Source: Candidatus Uabimicrobium amorphum (GTDB lineage Bacteria > Planctomycetota > Uabimicrobiia > Uabimicrobiales > Uabimicrobiaceae). Taken from it: a stretch of 64,000 bases of DNA. The notes beneath the pieces are model-generated. The model saw nothing but the letters and a program-made list of their open reading frames with translations, searched no databases and was not told the DNA's origin. The stretch spans positions 1 through 64,000 of the forward strand of contig NZ_AP019860.1 of the NCBI RefSeq assembly GCF_009002475.1. Reading direction: 5' to 3'. Positions 25,697 through 35,194 of this stretch are shown here, piece after piece. The translations under genes were made by a program, and so were the position numbers. The first letter of the stretch is position 1, and each line of letters begins with the position of its first letter.

Positions 25697-28600
25697 ATGA
25701 TAGATAAAATACCACACATTATTACAGGGATTCTCGTCTTTGTATTGAGTATGTCGCATCTGATGTTCGGTATGATGCATCGTTGGGTAAGTTGTAGTGT
25801 TTTTTTGGTAATTTTGTTTGCGCTACTCCTCTATATCGTATACAGCGCAAAGGAAGATAATTTTGCGGTTGTACGTTCACATCTAATTTGGGTGTGGATG
25901 GCTGTTTTTGGGGCAATGCTACTACAAATCACGCCTCTTCCACAGCAGTGGCTGGAGTTTTTTTCCCCTAAAGCACACGAGATTTTAAATATATTGGGGG
26001 AACAACAACAAACCGTTAGCCTCAATGCATTCTTTTCCCAAGAAATCGTCGTGCGTTTTTTTTGTTACGCCATCCTATTTTTCTTGGTAATTCACAACGT
26101 ACGTACCAAGAAACAGCTCACAATACTTGCCGCAACCATTTTAGGGGTGGCGGTTGTTGAGGTTTTGTATGGCTTGGCGAATCGTCATCATATGTTGTGG
26201 ATCGAAAAAGATCGTCCGCGCCTATCTGGTACTTTTACCAATCGCAACCACTTTGCATGTTTGCTGGCGATGGCCTCTAGTGTTGGTGTTGGCTTATTTT
26301 GCGCCTTATTGCCTCACAATTGGACAACGGCAACTAAGCAGCGCAAGGCTTTGGTGGGAACAGTAGGGTTTTCGGTACTGATTGCTATTACCGGAACACT
26401 GCTTTCACAGTCCAAAGGGGCACAGGCAAGTTTGGCTGTTGCTCTGGCACTATTTGCTGTGGTGTTTGTTTGCAAAAAACGTCCACGCCTGTCTATCGTG
26501 CTCACAGCGATCGCGGTGACTACGGTTGTGCTATTTATGAATGTAGAAGGAATCAAACGTTGGAACAAGGAAGACCTTGATTACTCGTTTGAGTATCGCC
26601 TCGATTTGTACAAAGCTTCTTTACCAATGATCGCCGATTATCCACTTATGGGAATTGGTTTGGGAAATTTTCGTAATATTTATCGTCAATACCAACCACC
26701 TAGTAAATATGTATTTAGTTATTTACATAACGATTGGTTGCAAATCACCAGTGAATTTGGGATTATTCCGTCGATTTTGTTGTTTTACATATTTATTTAC
26801 TTTTTTGTACGCACAGCTTACAAATTATGGCAACGCAAGGATCACTTTTACAGGTGGCTTGGCTGGGGAGCACTGTGCGCTGTTTTAGTAATGATGCTGC
26901 ATAGCCTCGTCGATTTTAACTTTTTACGTACCTTATCAAATACAGTGACGGTGTTTTCTCTCGCAGGTGTGGCCTGTGTGTGTGCCCATAACCGCAAGTG
27001 GCAAGAAAAGCAATACTCCCTGCATCAAGTGGTGATTGTTTTATCAGTGGCAGGACTTATTTTTATTGGTTGGCATGTTGTAGGGTGGTTGCGAGCAGAC
27101 GTTAACTACACACTTTATAAAAATTGGGAAAACAAAGCTTTGGGGTCGGTTCCTCAACATGTTACCGAAAAATCGCAAGCTATGATGTATTTAAAACACG
27201 CGGTACAAATGAACCCCAAAGAACCAGAATATTATTTTCAAAGAGCTGTGCACATTCTGGACAATATGCAGTCGCAAATCACAGACGAAGCACGGAAAAT
27301 TGTCAGCGGAGTTAACCCCACACTTGAAGAAGACAATCCCCAACTTTTTGAAAAGGAATTTGAGAAACAAGTACTCATGCTAGAAACACAACGTTTCCCA
27401 TGGGTAAATTTGCAAATAGAAATGGCATACCTGGAAAATCAAAAGGCAGTGAAGCTTCTACCTGTGTCCCCCGAATACCAGACGCTGAACTTACTCATTC
27501 AAATATCGAAGATCAATCTTTTCTTTGTACGTGGGAAAAAAATACCGCAAAAATACGTGGATCGTTTTAAGAAATCGCTACAAAAAGTACAGTATGTAGC
27601 TCCGAAACGCCCACGTTCTCTTTTGTATGTCGGAAAATCATTGTGCATATATTCACTGGTTTTTCCAGAGAAAAAGGAGGCTTATCGTGTGCAAATTGTC
27701 GATAGTTTACGTAGCGCATTTCTTAGTGAATTGCCATACAGCGAAGAAATCTACTCTTTGCTCATGCGTACATTCAAAAATCCACAATTGCTTTTGCAGG
27801 TAACTCCTAAATACTATTTGCACTACAATAAACTCTACGACTATTATTGGCGCAAACGTTACTTTGACTTATGCGCACAAGTTCTTGAGAAAATGCCAGA
27901 ATTGGCGAATGCTCCCCTGGAGTGGAAACGCGTCGAAACGAAATTAGATAAGCTAGAAATGGCTAGGCGTCTTGTTAGTATTGCCGAAATACAAGGTGAT
28001 TGGCAGCAACGCCAAGAATATGTGAAGCAGTATAAAAAGCAACTACAAGACGACATTGTCATGATGACAGAAAAAGCACAAGAGTATTTGAAAAGAGGAC
28101 GTTATTATCAAACATTTAATGAATACCAGCGAATTGTTTCCCATGACTACGGAAATGTTGATGCCCTCTTGGAAATGTGTGAGTTATCTTTATTACCTGA
28201 GTTAAAACCACGTATCCCACGTATACCTTCGCGCTATTATTTGCAGCGCATTGCTCTTTTCAGTCAGAGCTTGCAGCCACAACAATACCGCAAATTTTTG
28301 CAACTACTGCAAGAAATGGGAGTAGACGACAAACGCACGCTGTTTTTAACAGCGGTTGCTCACATCCTGGCGGGAAAAAATGAACCAGGGAAAAAAATAC
28401 TACTGAAACTTAGCAAAGACAAAGAGTTCTTCAAAAAATGGCGTCAGGCACACTTGGTGTGGTATTTTCTCTCTCTTGTGGTGGAGGAGCCACAAAAAAG
28501 TGTTGTTGTCGACAAATTGTATGGTATCGTTCCGTCTTTTCAAAAAGTACCAGAGACGATGCATTCTTGCCACCTATCATTTTCGCAGAAGTTACTGTTA

Positions 28601-28903
28601 CATGGCTACGATTTACGCGACGATAAAATAGAGTTCGTCTGGGAGTTTCGCGATTATGTAAAGGGTTATCTCATCGTGCAGTTTTTTGATGAGGATTTTG
28701 AGTACATCAGTCGAAATGTCCCGCGATTTTCGCAAAACAAGCGCCGTTACGCCATGGACTTCGCTAGGTGTGGAGAAGTACTGACCACAAGCGCCACTGT
28801 TCCTCAAAATGCCGTATATATGAGAATATACTGCTTCGATGCAAAAAAACGTTTGCCAACAGACATTGGTAACTACACTTTTTTTACCAAAATTAGAAAG
28901 TAG
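25697..28903 (+). CDS. O-antigen ligase-like membrane protein with long C-terminal helical domain
   Basis: Protein of 1068 residues. The first ~460 residues are a polytopic membrane region of the Wzy_C/O-antigen ligase family: many hydrophobic helices and the family loop RPRLSGTFTNRNHFACLLAM (about 175), then YRLDLYKASLPMIADYPLMG (about 297) and YLHNDWLQITSEFG (about 340). The remaining ~600 residues are soluble, helical and charged, with spacing like tetratricopeptide repeats (AVQMNPKEPEYYFQRAVHIL), and the last ~100 residues look beta-rich. Typical family members are 400-600 residues. It could polymerise the polysaccharide, ligate it to an acceptor or modify a protein. It shares the transcription unit with the kinase/phosphatase pair. 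AGGA lies unusually close to the ATG at 25697. Confidence 0.82.
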   Translation: MIDKIPHIITGILVFVLSMSHLMFGMMHRWVSCSVFLVILFALLLYIVYSAKEDNFAVVRSHLIWVWMAVFGAMLLQITPLPQQWLEFFSPKAHEILNILGEQQQTVSLNAFFSQEIVVRFFCYAILFFLVIHNVRTKKQLTILAATILGVAVVEVLYGLANRHHMLWIEKDRPRLSGTFTNRNHFACLLAMASSVGVGLFCALLPHNWTTATKQRKALVGTVGFSVLIAITGTLLSQSKGAQASLAVALALFAVVFVCKKRPRLSIVLTAIAVTTVVLFMNVEGIKRWNKEDLDYSFEYRLDLYKASLPMIADYPLMGIGLGNFRNIYRQYQPPSKYVFSYLHNDWLQITSEFGIIPSILLFYIFIYFFVRTAYKLWQRKDHFYRWLGWGALCAVLVMMLHSLVDFNFLRTLSNTVTVFSLAGVACVCAHNRKWQEKQYSLHQVVIVLSVAGLIFIGWHVVGWLRADVNYTLYKNWENKALGSVPQHVTEKSQAMMYLKHAVQMNPKEPEYYFQRAVHILDNMQSQITDEARKIVSGVNPTLEEDNPQLFEKEFEKQVLMLETQRFPWVNLQIEMAYLENQKAVKLLPVSPEYQTLNLLIQISKINLFFVRGKKIPQKYVDRFKKSLQKVQYVAPKRPRSLLYVGKSLCIYSLVFPEKKEAYRVQIVDSLRSAFLSELPYSEEIYSLLMRTFKNPQLLLQVTPKYYLHYNKLYDYYWRKRYFDLCAQVLEKMPELANAPLEWKRVETKLDKLEMARRLVSIAEIQGDWQQRQEYVKQYKKQLQDDIVMMTEKAQEYLKRGRYYQTFNEYQRIVSHDYGNVDALLEMCELSLLPELKPRIPRIPSRYYLQRIALFSQSLQPQQYRKFLQLLQEMGVDDKRTLFLTAVAHILAGKNEPGKKILLKLSKDKEFFKKWRQAHLVWYFLSLVVEEPQKSVVVDKLYGIVPSFQKVPETMHSCHLSFSQKLLLHGYDLRDDKIEFVWEFRDYVKGYLIVQFFDEDFEYISRNVPRFSQNKRRYAMDFARCGEVLTTSATVPQNAVYMRIYCFDAKKRLPTDIGNYTFFTKIRK

Positions 28904-29021
28904 AATTTTTTGCAAAGATGGTTTTTCTAAGCGGAAACTAAACACGTCTATTTTCTATTTGAACTTCATATGGAAGTGTACAAAAATGTGGTCTTTTCAA
29001 AGATTAAGGTTGCTATAAAAC

Positions 29022-29993
29022 ATGCGTGAAATATTCGAATACCACTCCAAAATAGGATATCGATTTATACCCGAAGTAAAAGCACGAATCATCCATGAAT
29101 CAGGTGGTTATTTGGTGCAGGTAAATAAATCCGGTTTTCGCTGTAACCACGATTTTTTTAAACAGAAAAAGTCACCATACCGAGCATTGTTATTTGGGGA
29201 TTCCTATACGGCAGGTAATGGGGTTTCAAATTTAAATCGCTATGGCGATGTTCTGGAAAAGCAAATTCCGCAGTTAGAAGTTTTTAACTTTGGCTTACCT
29301 GGAACAGGAACAGATCAGCAATATATTGCCTATAAAGAATATGCAAAAGATATAGATCATGATATCTTAATTCTTGGAGTGTTGGTTGAAAATATTCGCA
29401 GAGTTAATGCCCATTATCGCCGTTTTGTTAATTTCGAGAATAAAGTTCAGTATCGGGCAAAACCCTATTTTGAAATAGTAAATGAGCAATTGGTTTTAAA
29501 AAACCAACCTGTTTCTAAAAAGGTATTGAATGCAAATGAACTTTCTGGAAAAAGTGTCGATAAAGGAGGGCGATTTCCTCTGTTGGGTAAAATAGCGAAA
29601 AAATGGAATTTAAAACACACTATCCAAAAATATCTTCACTATCAACCTTTTCCTGAATATAATTCATGCACCGATAAGTGGAAATTACTCTCTGCCATTC
29701 TGAAGGAGTGGATAAGCGATTCTCCCAAACCAGTTCTTGTTGTTCCTATACCGGTTTATCACTATATCGAAGGCATTAGTAACGCTTGCCATTATCAAAA
29801 TCGCTTTGAAGAACTGAGACAAGAGACCGGCTGTATTCTTCACGATCCACTTCCAACTCTACGGAAGTATTCCGACAAAGAAAAGCGAGAATTTAGATTT
29901 AAACACGACACACATCTCACTTCCAAAGGACACAAAGCCCTTGCAGAATCTATAGTTCCTAAATTGAGAGATTTACTATTAATTAAAGAATGA
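29022..29993 (+). CDS. SGNH/GDSL hydrolase-like protein
   Basis: Protein of 323 residues without a signal peptide or membrane segment. Block I is LLFGDSYTAGNGV (about 64), followed by NFGLPGTGTDQQY, and block V is HDTHLTSKGHKAL near the end, so Ser, Asp and His are in place. Such proteins commonly appear beside NodU/CmcH-type carbamoyltransferases in glycan loci. The stop overlaps the carbamoyltransferase start (ATGA), which supports joint action on the same sugar. An esterase or acyltransferase role is possible; the sequence does not decide. Upstream, 118 bp separate it from the ligase-like gene, and AAGG stands about 13 bases before the ATG. Confidence 0.82.
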   Translation: MREIFEYHSKIGYRFIPEVKARIIHESGGYLVQVNKSGFRCNHDFFKQKKSPYRALLFGDSYTAGNGVSNLNRYGDVLEKQIPQLEVFNFGLPGTGTDQQYIAYKEYAKDIDHDILILGVLVENIRRVNAHYRRFVNFENKVQYRAKPYFEIVNEQLVLKNQPVSKKVLNANELSGKSVDKGGRFPLLGKIAKKWNLKHTIQKYLHYQPFPEYNSCTDKWKLLSAILKEWISDSPKPVLVVPIPVYHYIEGISNACHYQNRFEELRQETGCILHDPLPTLRKYSDKEKREFRFKHDTHLTSKGHKALAESIVPKLRDLLLIKE

Positions 29994-31828
29994 GGTTTTT
30001 AGTGAATGAGTTAGTATTAGGCATTTCAGCATTTTATCATGATTCTGCGGCAGCTCTTGTCAGAGGGGGCAATATCATTGCTGCTGCCCAAGAAGAACGA
30101 TTTACCCGCAAAAAACACGACTCCAGTTTTCCTGTAGAAGCGATCAACTATTGCTTAGAAGAGGCATTCGTTGAAACAAACGAACTAGATGCCATCGTTT
30201 TTTATGATAATCCTTTTCTTTCTTGGGATAGAGCTCTAAAAAGTTGCATGATGGCCCGCGATCCGCAAAAGATATTTCCAAAAATTGCCAACTCCATGCT
30301 TGGTGAAAAAGTTTGGGTAGAGGACTATGCGCTTTCAGCAATGGGATCTCTCGGCAAGATGAATAAATTGCTTTTTGCTGAACATCACATATCACACGCG
30401 GCTTCTGCTTTTTACCCCTCGCCTTTTACAGAATCCGCATTCATAACCCTTGATGGGGTGGGAGAGTGGGCCACAACAACGACAGGGTTTGGCGACAAAA
30501 ACACCCTACAATTTGTTTCTCAAATAGATTATCCGCACTCTTTAGGGCTTCTCTACAGTGCTTTTACTTATTACTGTGGATTCAAAGTAAATTCTGGAGA
30601 GTATAAATTGATGGGGCTCGCTCCTTATGGAGAGGCAAAATACAAATCATTAATTTATGATCATCTGATTGATGTAAAGGCGGATGGATCATACCGCTTG
30701 AATACCGAATATTTTGGATATATCAATGACTTTGTGATGACAAGTGACAAATTTAACAAATTGTTTGGTGGAGAACCAAGAAAACCGGAATCGCTGATTA
30801 CACGTAAAGAGATGGACTTAGCAGCCTCTATACAAAAAGTGATTGAAGAGATCGTTCTTCTTATTGCAAAGTACACAAAGAAAGAAACAGGATCTAGTAA
30901 TCTCGTTATGGCAGGTGGGGTGGCTCTGAATTGTGTTGCCAATGGACGACTGCTTAGAGAAAAAATATTTGACAAAATATGGATACAGCCCGCTGCCGGC
31001 GATGCAGGAGGAGCACTTGGTGCTGCACTTAGCGTTACGTACAATTACTTTGAAAATGACAGAGTTGTTTCGACAACAGGCGACTCGCAGCACGGAAGTT
31101 ATTTGGGGCCTGCCTATTCGCGCAACGAAATTAAAGCATTTTTAGATTTTCATGACTACCCTTACACCGAAGTTTCTTGTGCAACGGAAAAAGCGAAAAA
31201 AATAGCGAAAGCGATTTATGAAGAGAAAATTATTGGATATTTTTGTGGGCGGATGGAGTTCGGACCAAGAGCTCTTGGGGCTAGGTCTATTTTAGGAAAC
31301 CCACTCTCAAAAACTACGCAGTCCGTCATGAATCAGAAGATTAAATTTCGCGAATCTTTTCGTCCCTTTGCGCCTTCTGTGAATTTAGATAAGGTTTCTG
31401 ATTTTTTTGAAATGGAATGTTCTAGTCCGTATATGTTGTTGGTTGCTTTTGTAAAAAAAGAGCGCCAGTTACCCGTGGATACTGATACAGATGACCTTAT
31501 AAAAATTGTGAACTTAGCGAGATCCGATATTCCAGCCATAACTCATGTCGACTATAGTGCCCGTATTCAAACAGTGACGGAGGAATCCAAAGCGGATTAT
31601 TACCAAATCATAAAGGAGTTTGGCAATCTTTCTGGCTATGAGATGGTTGTCAATACGTCTTTTAATGTACGTAGCGAGCCAATCGTCTGTTCCCCAAGAG
31701 ATGCCTATACTTGTTTTATGAGAACAGAGATGGATTTACTGGTTCTTGAAAATTTTCTACTTTGGAAAAAAGAACAACCAAATTTTGATGAAACTGAGGA
31801 TTGGAAAAAGAACTATGAGCTCGACTAA
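29990..31828 (+). CDS. Carbamoyltransferase, NodU/CmcH family
   Basis: O-carbamoyltransferase of 612 residues that moves a carbamoyl group from carbamoyl phosphate, via an adenylate, to a hydroxyl. The N-terminal YrdC/Kae1-like part shows LGISAFYHDSAAALV, AAAQEERFTRKKHD, the metal-binding HHISHAASAFY and GVALNCVANG. The C-terminal part shows GRMEFGPRALGARSILGNP and NTSFNVRSEPIV, both hallmarks of the family. Length and motifs are complete. In Nod factor synthesis the target is a sugar hydroxyl, so carbamoylation of the exopolysaccharide is the likely role. It is coupled by overlap to the SGNH gene before it and overlaps the small gene after it by 14 bases. Confidence 0.93.
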   Translation: MRFLVNELVLGISAFYHDSAAALVRGGNIIAAAQEERFTRKKHDSSFPVEAINYCLEEAFVETNELDAIVFYDNPFLSWDRALKSCMMARDPQKIFPKIANSMLGEKVWVEDYALSAMGSLGKMNKLLFAEHHISHAASAFYPSPFTESAFITLDGVGEWATTTTGFGDKNTLQFVSQIDYPHSLGLLYSAFTYYCGFKVNSGEYKLMGLAPYGEAKYKSLIYDHLIDVKADGSYRLNTEYFGYINDFVMTSDKFNKLFGGEPRKPESLITRKEMDLAASIQKVIEEIVLLIAKYTKKETGSSNLVMAGGVALNCVANGRLLREKIFDKIWIQPAAGDAGGALGAALSVTYNYFENDRVVSTTGDSQHGSYLGPAYSRNEIKAFLDFHDYPYTEVSCATEKAKKIAKAIYEEKIIGYFCGRMEFGPRALGARSILGNPLSKTTQSVMNQKIKFRESFRPFAPSVNLDKVSDFFEMECSSPYMLLVAFVKKERQLPVDTDTDDLIKIVNLARSDIPAITHVDYSARIQTVTEESKADYYQIIKEFGNLSGYEMVVNTSFNVRSEPIVCSPRDAYTCFMRTEMDLLVLENFLLWKKEQPNFDETEDWKKNYELD

Positions 31829-32141
31829 TAAACAGCAAGCAGAAAAATTTTTTACAAAATACTTGTCTAATGTGTTAAAAAGTTCACCAAAAAAAGAATT
31901 TTTTCCCATGCAACCGAATGAAAAACAGGACTCATATTACAAGAAAAGAACAGATAACTTTGTGACACGCGATCATTTTAAGTGTTACGCCAAAGAAGAT
32001 TTTGGTGGTGCATTACAGGAGTTGTGGAAAAATGAACACCAGCTAAAAGATCTCTCCACACATTTTGCAAAGTTAGCCGAAGAACTAAAGAAAGAATCTT
32101 TAGACGAAGAGGTTTCGTCTTTTGTATATGCGATGTTCTAA
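31815..32141 (+). CDS. Small protein of unknown function next to carbamoyltransferase
   Basis: Protein of 108 residues (MSSTNKQQAEKFF onward), highly charged, predicted mostly helical, with no membrane segment, signal or known motif. The ATG at 31815 lies 14 bases inside the carbamoyltransferase gene; longer in-frame starts reach deeper into that gene and are unlikely. The next gene starts 14 bases after its stop. Its position between carbamoyltransferase and deacetylase suggests an accessory role in glycan modification. I recognise no family, and cannot exclude that it is poorly expressed. Confidence 0.6.
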   Translation: MSSTNKQQAEKFFTKYLSNVLKSSPKKEFFPMQPNEKQDSYYKKRTDNFVTRDHFKCYAKEDFGGALQELWKNEHQLKDLSTHFAKLAEELKKESLDEEVSSFVYAMF

Positions 32142-32155
32142 ATACGGGAAGAATT

Positions 32156-33010
32156 ATGAGCGCAAAGAATACTCTGGCAAATTTGATGGGAGTTACAAAA
32201 ATAAGTGACTTGCTAATTTTTATGCAAAAGATAACTAGGCGAAAACACATCCGTGCGGTAAATTACCATGAAACGCCACAAGCAACAATGGACAATTTTG
32301 AAGAGCAATTACGGTTTTATAATAAAAATTATACCGGTGTTTCTTTAGCAGACCTCCAAGAATTCCTTTTCGAAAAAAGATGGGACAAGCCAAAACCAGG
32401 TTTGATTATTTCTTTTGACGATGCTTGCAGAAGTAACTATGATTTTGCGTTACCTTTATTGGAGAAATACAACTTTGTGGGGTGGTTTTTTGTCCCCGTC
32501 ACTTTTATTGATACACCTCCGCAAGAGCAAATTGACTTTGCAAAAAACAATAGAATTAGCTACGATGCCAGCCGTGTAGGCGAAAGAATTGCCATGTCAT
32601 GGAGCGAAATAAAACAATTGGCGCGTAAGCATGTTGTTGGTTGTCATACAATGAACCACCAACGCCTAACGGAAGATCTTACAGATGAACAGTATACGTT
32701 AGAAATCATTTCTGCGAAGGAAATACTACAACAAAAAATGGGTAAAGATATAGATACTTTTTGTTGGGTAGGGGGGGAAGAAAAGTCTTACAGTCGAAAA
32801 GCAGCCATGTGTATTCGCGAAGCAGGCTATAAATACTCGTTTATGACAAATACTCATATCATAACAAAATCTACCGATGCTCTCCAATTGCAAAGAAGCA
32901 ATATAGAATCAAACTACTCTATCAACATGACAAAATTTCAAATAAGCGGTTTTATGGACGTACTTTACACGAGAAAACGCAAAAGAGTGAATCAGCTAAC
33001 AAAAGTCTAA
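32156..33010 (+). CDS. Polysaccharide deacetylase, NodB type
   Basis: Carbohydrate esterase family 4 protein of 284 residues. Motif 1 is LIISFDDACRSNYDFALPLL (about 85), carrying the catalytic base and metal Asp; the usual TFDDG reads SFDDA. Motif 2 is VGCHTMNHQRLTED (about 163), with both metal histidines. Later motifs are partly kept (FCWVGGEEKSYSRKA). It removes N- or O-acetyl groups from a glycan. No signal peptide is visible at the N-terminus, so it may act in the cytoplasm on a lipid-linked precursor, or be exported otherwise. GGGAAG precedes the ATG by about 7 bases. It is the last gene of the carbamoyltransferase group. Confidence 0.85.
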   Translation: MSAKNTLANLMGVTKISDLLIFMQKITRRKHIRAVNYHETPQATMDNFEEQLRFYNKNYTGVSLADLQEFLFEKRWDKPKPGLIISFDDACRSNYDFALPLLEKYNFVGWFFVPVTFIDTPPQEQIDFAKNNRISYDASRVGERIAMSWSEIKQLARKHVVGCHTMNHQRLTEDLTDEQYTLEIISAKEILQQKMGKDIDTFCWVGGEEKSYSRKAAMCIREAGYKYSFMTNTHIITKSTDALQLQRSNIESNYSINMTKFQISGFMDVLYTRKRKRVNQLTKV

Positions 33011-33082
33011 AAGCAAAAACACCTTCAACGAAACGTTTGCCAACAGGGCCGCAATCCTTTTTTACAAAATTAGATAAATAAC

Positions 33083-35194
33083 ATGAAACAACTATTACAA
33101 AATTTAAAAACAGGTGAAATTAGTATCGCGACATTACCGGAACCTAGTTTACAAAAAGGGCATCTACTCATCGAGACAGCCACTAGCCTCATTTCTGCAG
33201 GTACGGAGCGCATGCTTTTGCAATTTGGTCGCGCGGGAATGATCGGTAAGGCGCGCCAGCAGCCTGATAAAGTAAAACAAGTTTTATACAAAATTCAGCA
33301 AGAAGGGCTTTTGCCGACGATGGAAGCGGTTTTTAGCCGTTTAGACGAACCAATGCCTCTCGGTTATTCCAATGTCGGTCGTATTGTTGCGGTGGGAGAA
33401 GATGTTGCAAATTTTCAAGTGGGAGACCGGGTCGTCTCCAATGGGGCACATGCAGAATTTGTTAGCATACCGCAAAACCTTTGTGCGAAAATACCTGATA
33501 ACGTCGACGATGAACAAGCCGCTTTTACTATATTGGGTGCGATTGCCCTCCAGGGAATTCGTCTATGCCAGCCTACAATTGGCGAGACCGTCGTTGTTGT
33601 TGGTTTGGGAGTCATTGGCCAGTTAGCAGCTCAAATTTTACATAGTTCGGGAGTCAATGTTCTCGCCACAGATATGGACGCAACACGTGTTCAAATCGCA
33701 CAACAATTGGGAATAAAGGCTTTGCACATTACACCAGACACGGATGTTGTTAGCTACGCGATCGAGGAGTCTGGAGGAAACGGTGTTGACGGGGTGGTCA
33801 TCACTGCCGCAACGCACAGCAATGAACCGATTGTTCAAAGTGCCGCTATGTGTCGTAAGCGCGGAAGAATTGTATTGGTGGGAGTGGTTGGCCTCGATAT
33901 TCCACGCAATATTTTTTATGAAAAAGAACTTTCTTTTCAGGTGTCGTGCTCTTATGGAGCCGGTAGATACGACAAGTTATACGAAGAAAAGGGCCATGAT
34001 TATCCCATTGCCTATGTGCGCTGGACAGAGAATCGCAATTTTCAGACAATTTTGCAGCTCATTTCCCAACAAAAGCTACACATTTTGCCCCTAGTTTCCG
34101 ATAAGTTTCGTTTAGAAGAAGCACAAACCGCATACGATAAAATTCTTAGTAAGGAAAAGACTTTGGGGGTTGTTTTACAGTATGCGGCACAAAAAAATCG
34201 TGAGACAAGAATTGATTTTGTGACACATAAGGAACAACAACAGCAAATCGCTGTTGGAATTATTGGTGCGGGGGTATTCAGTAAACGCACCTTGCTACCT
34301 ATTCTGCGTAAACAAAAGGTGCAGGTGGTCGGAATTGCTAGCCAACGTGGCTTAAATGCTAGTCATTTAGCTAAAAAATACAACATCGGTTATGCCACGA
34401 GTAATTACCAAGATCTACTCAAGGACGAAAAGATCAATGCTATTTTCATTACAACGCCTCACCACCTACACGCACAGATGATTCTCGAATGTTTTCGTTA
34501 TAAAAAGCACACTTTTGTTGAGAAACCACTTTGCATCCATGAAAAAGAACTCGATGAGATTAGCGCTGCGTATAAAAAGTTAGACAATATACTATTCACT
34601 GTGGGTTTCAACCGTCGTTTTGCACCACACAGTAAAAAAATACAGTCCTTACTGGCGAATGAAAATGCTGCAAAATGTATCCATATCACAGTAAACAGTG
34701 GCTTTTTGCCTTCCGATCACTGGTTGCAGGATTTAAAAGTGGGGGGAGGACGAATTGTCGGTGAAGGTTGCCATTTTATTGATCTGGCGCTATTTTTTGC
34801 CCAAAGTACCATTACCAGTGTATACGCTACGAGTATACAAAGTAATGCAGACAATGTCACCTTGCAGTTGACTTTTGCCAACAAGTCGATTGCTACGATC
34901 CATTATTGGAGCAACGGACATAAGAGCTATCCAAAGGAAAAAGTGGAAATTTACTGCAACGGTAAAATTTTGATCTTAGATAATTTTAAACAACTGCGCG
35001 GTTATGGCTATCCTTCTTTTCGCAAATTCCATTTGCGAAACCAAGACAAGGGGCACAGCAATGAAGTACAGTGTTTTTTCGACAGTTTGCAAAATGCAAA
35101 ATCGTGTATTTCTTTCGCTGAGATGTACCAAGTGACCAAGACGAGTTTTGCGGCAATGGAATCTTTAAAGACGGGAAATGCGATTTCTCTATGA
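33083..35194 (+). CDS. Bi-domain oxidoreductase: zinc-type dehydrogenase plus Gfo/Idh/MocA
   Basis: Fusion of 703 residues. The N-terminal ~370 residues are a medium-chain dehydrogenase of alcohol dehydrogenase type (SAGTERMLL, PLGYSNVGRIVAVGED, Rossmann VVVVGLGVIGQLAAQIL). From about 390 a Gfo/Idh/MocA domain begins (VGIIGAGVFSKRTLLPIL, TPHHLHAQMI, FVEKPLC, GGGRIVGEGCHFIDLALFF). Both nucleotide-binding motifs look intact. The same fusion occurs beside heparinase-like genes in many bacterial polysaccharide loci. It may oxidise and reduce a sugar nucleotide in succession, for example at a uronic acid; the substrate is not established. The stop overlaps the next gene start (ATGA), linking it to the heparinase-type protein. 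Confidence 0.88.
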   Translation: MKQLLQNLKTGEISIATLPEPSLQKGHLLIETATSLISAGTERMLLQFGRAGMIGKARQQPDKVKQVLYKIQQEGLLPTMEAVFSRLDEPMPLGYSNVGRIVAVGEDVANFQVGDRVVSNGAHAEFVSIPQNLCAKIPDNVDDEQAAFTILGAIALQGIRLCQPTIGETVVVVGLGVIGQLAAQILHSSGVNVLATDMDATRVQIAQQLGIKALHITPDTDVVSYAIEESGGNGVDGVVITAATHSNEPIVQSAAMCRKRGRIVLVGVVGLDIPRNIFYEKELSFQVSCSYGAGRYDKLYEEKGHDYPIAYVRWTENRNFQTILQLISQQKLHILPLVSDKFRLEEAQTAYDKILSKEKTLGVVLQYAAQKNRETRIDFVTHKEQQQQIAVGIIGAGVFSKRTLLPILRKQKVQVVGIASQRGLNASHLAKKYNIGYATSNYQDLLKDEKINAIFITTPHHLHAQMILECFRYKKHTFVEKPLCIHEKELDEISAAYKKLDNILFTVGFNRRFAPHSKKIQSLLANENAAKCIHITVNSGFLPSDHWLQDLKVGGGRIVGEGCHFIDLALFFAQSTITSVYATSIQSNADNVTLQLTFANKSIATIHYWSNGHKSYPKEKVEIYCNGKILILDNFKQLRGYGYPSFRKFHLRNQDKGHSNEVQCFFDSLQNAKSCISFAEMYQVTKTSFAAMESLKTGNAISL

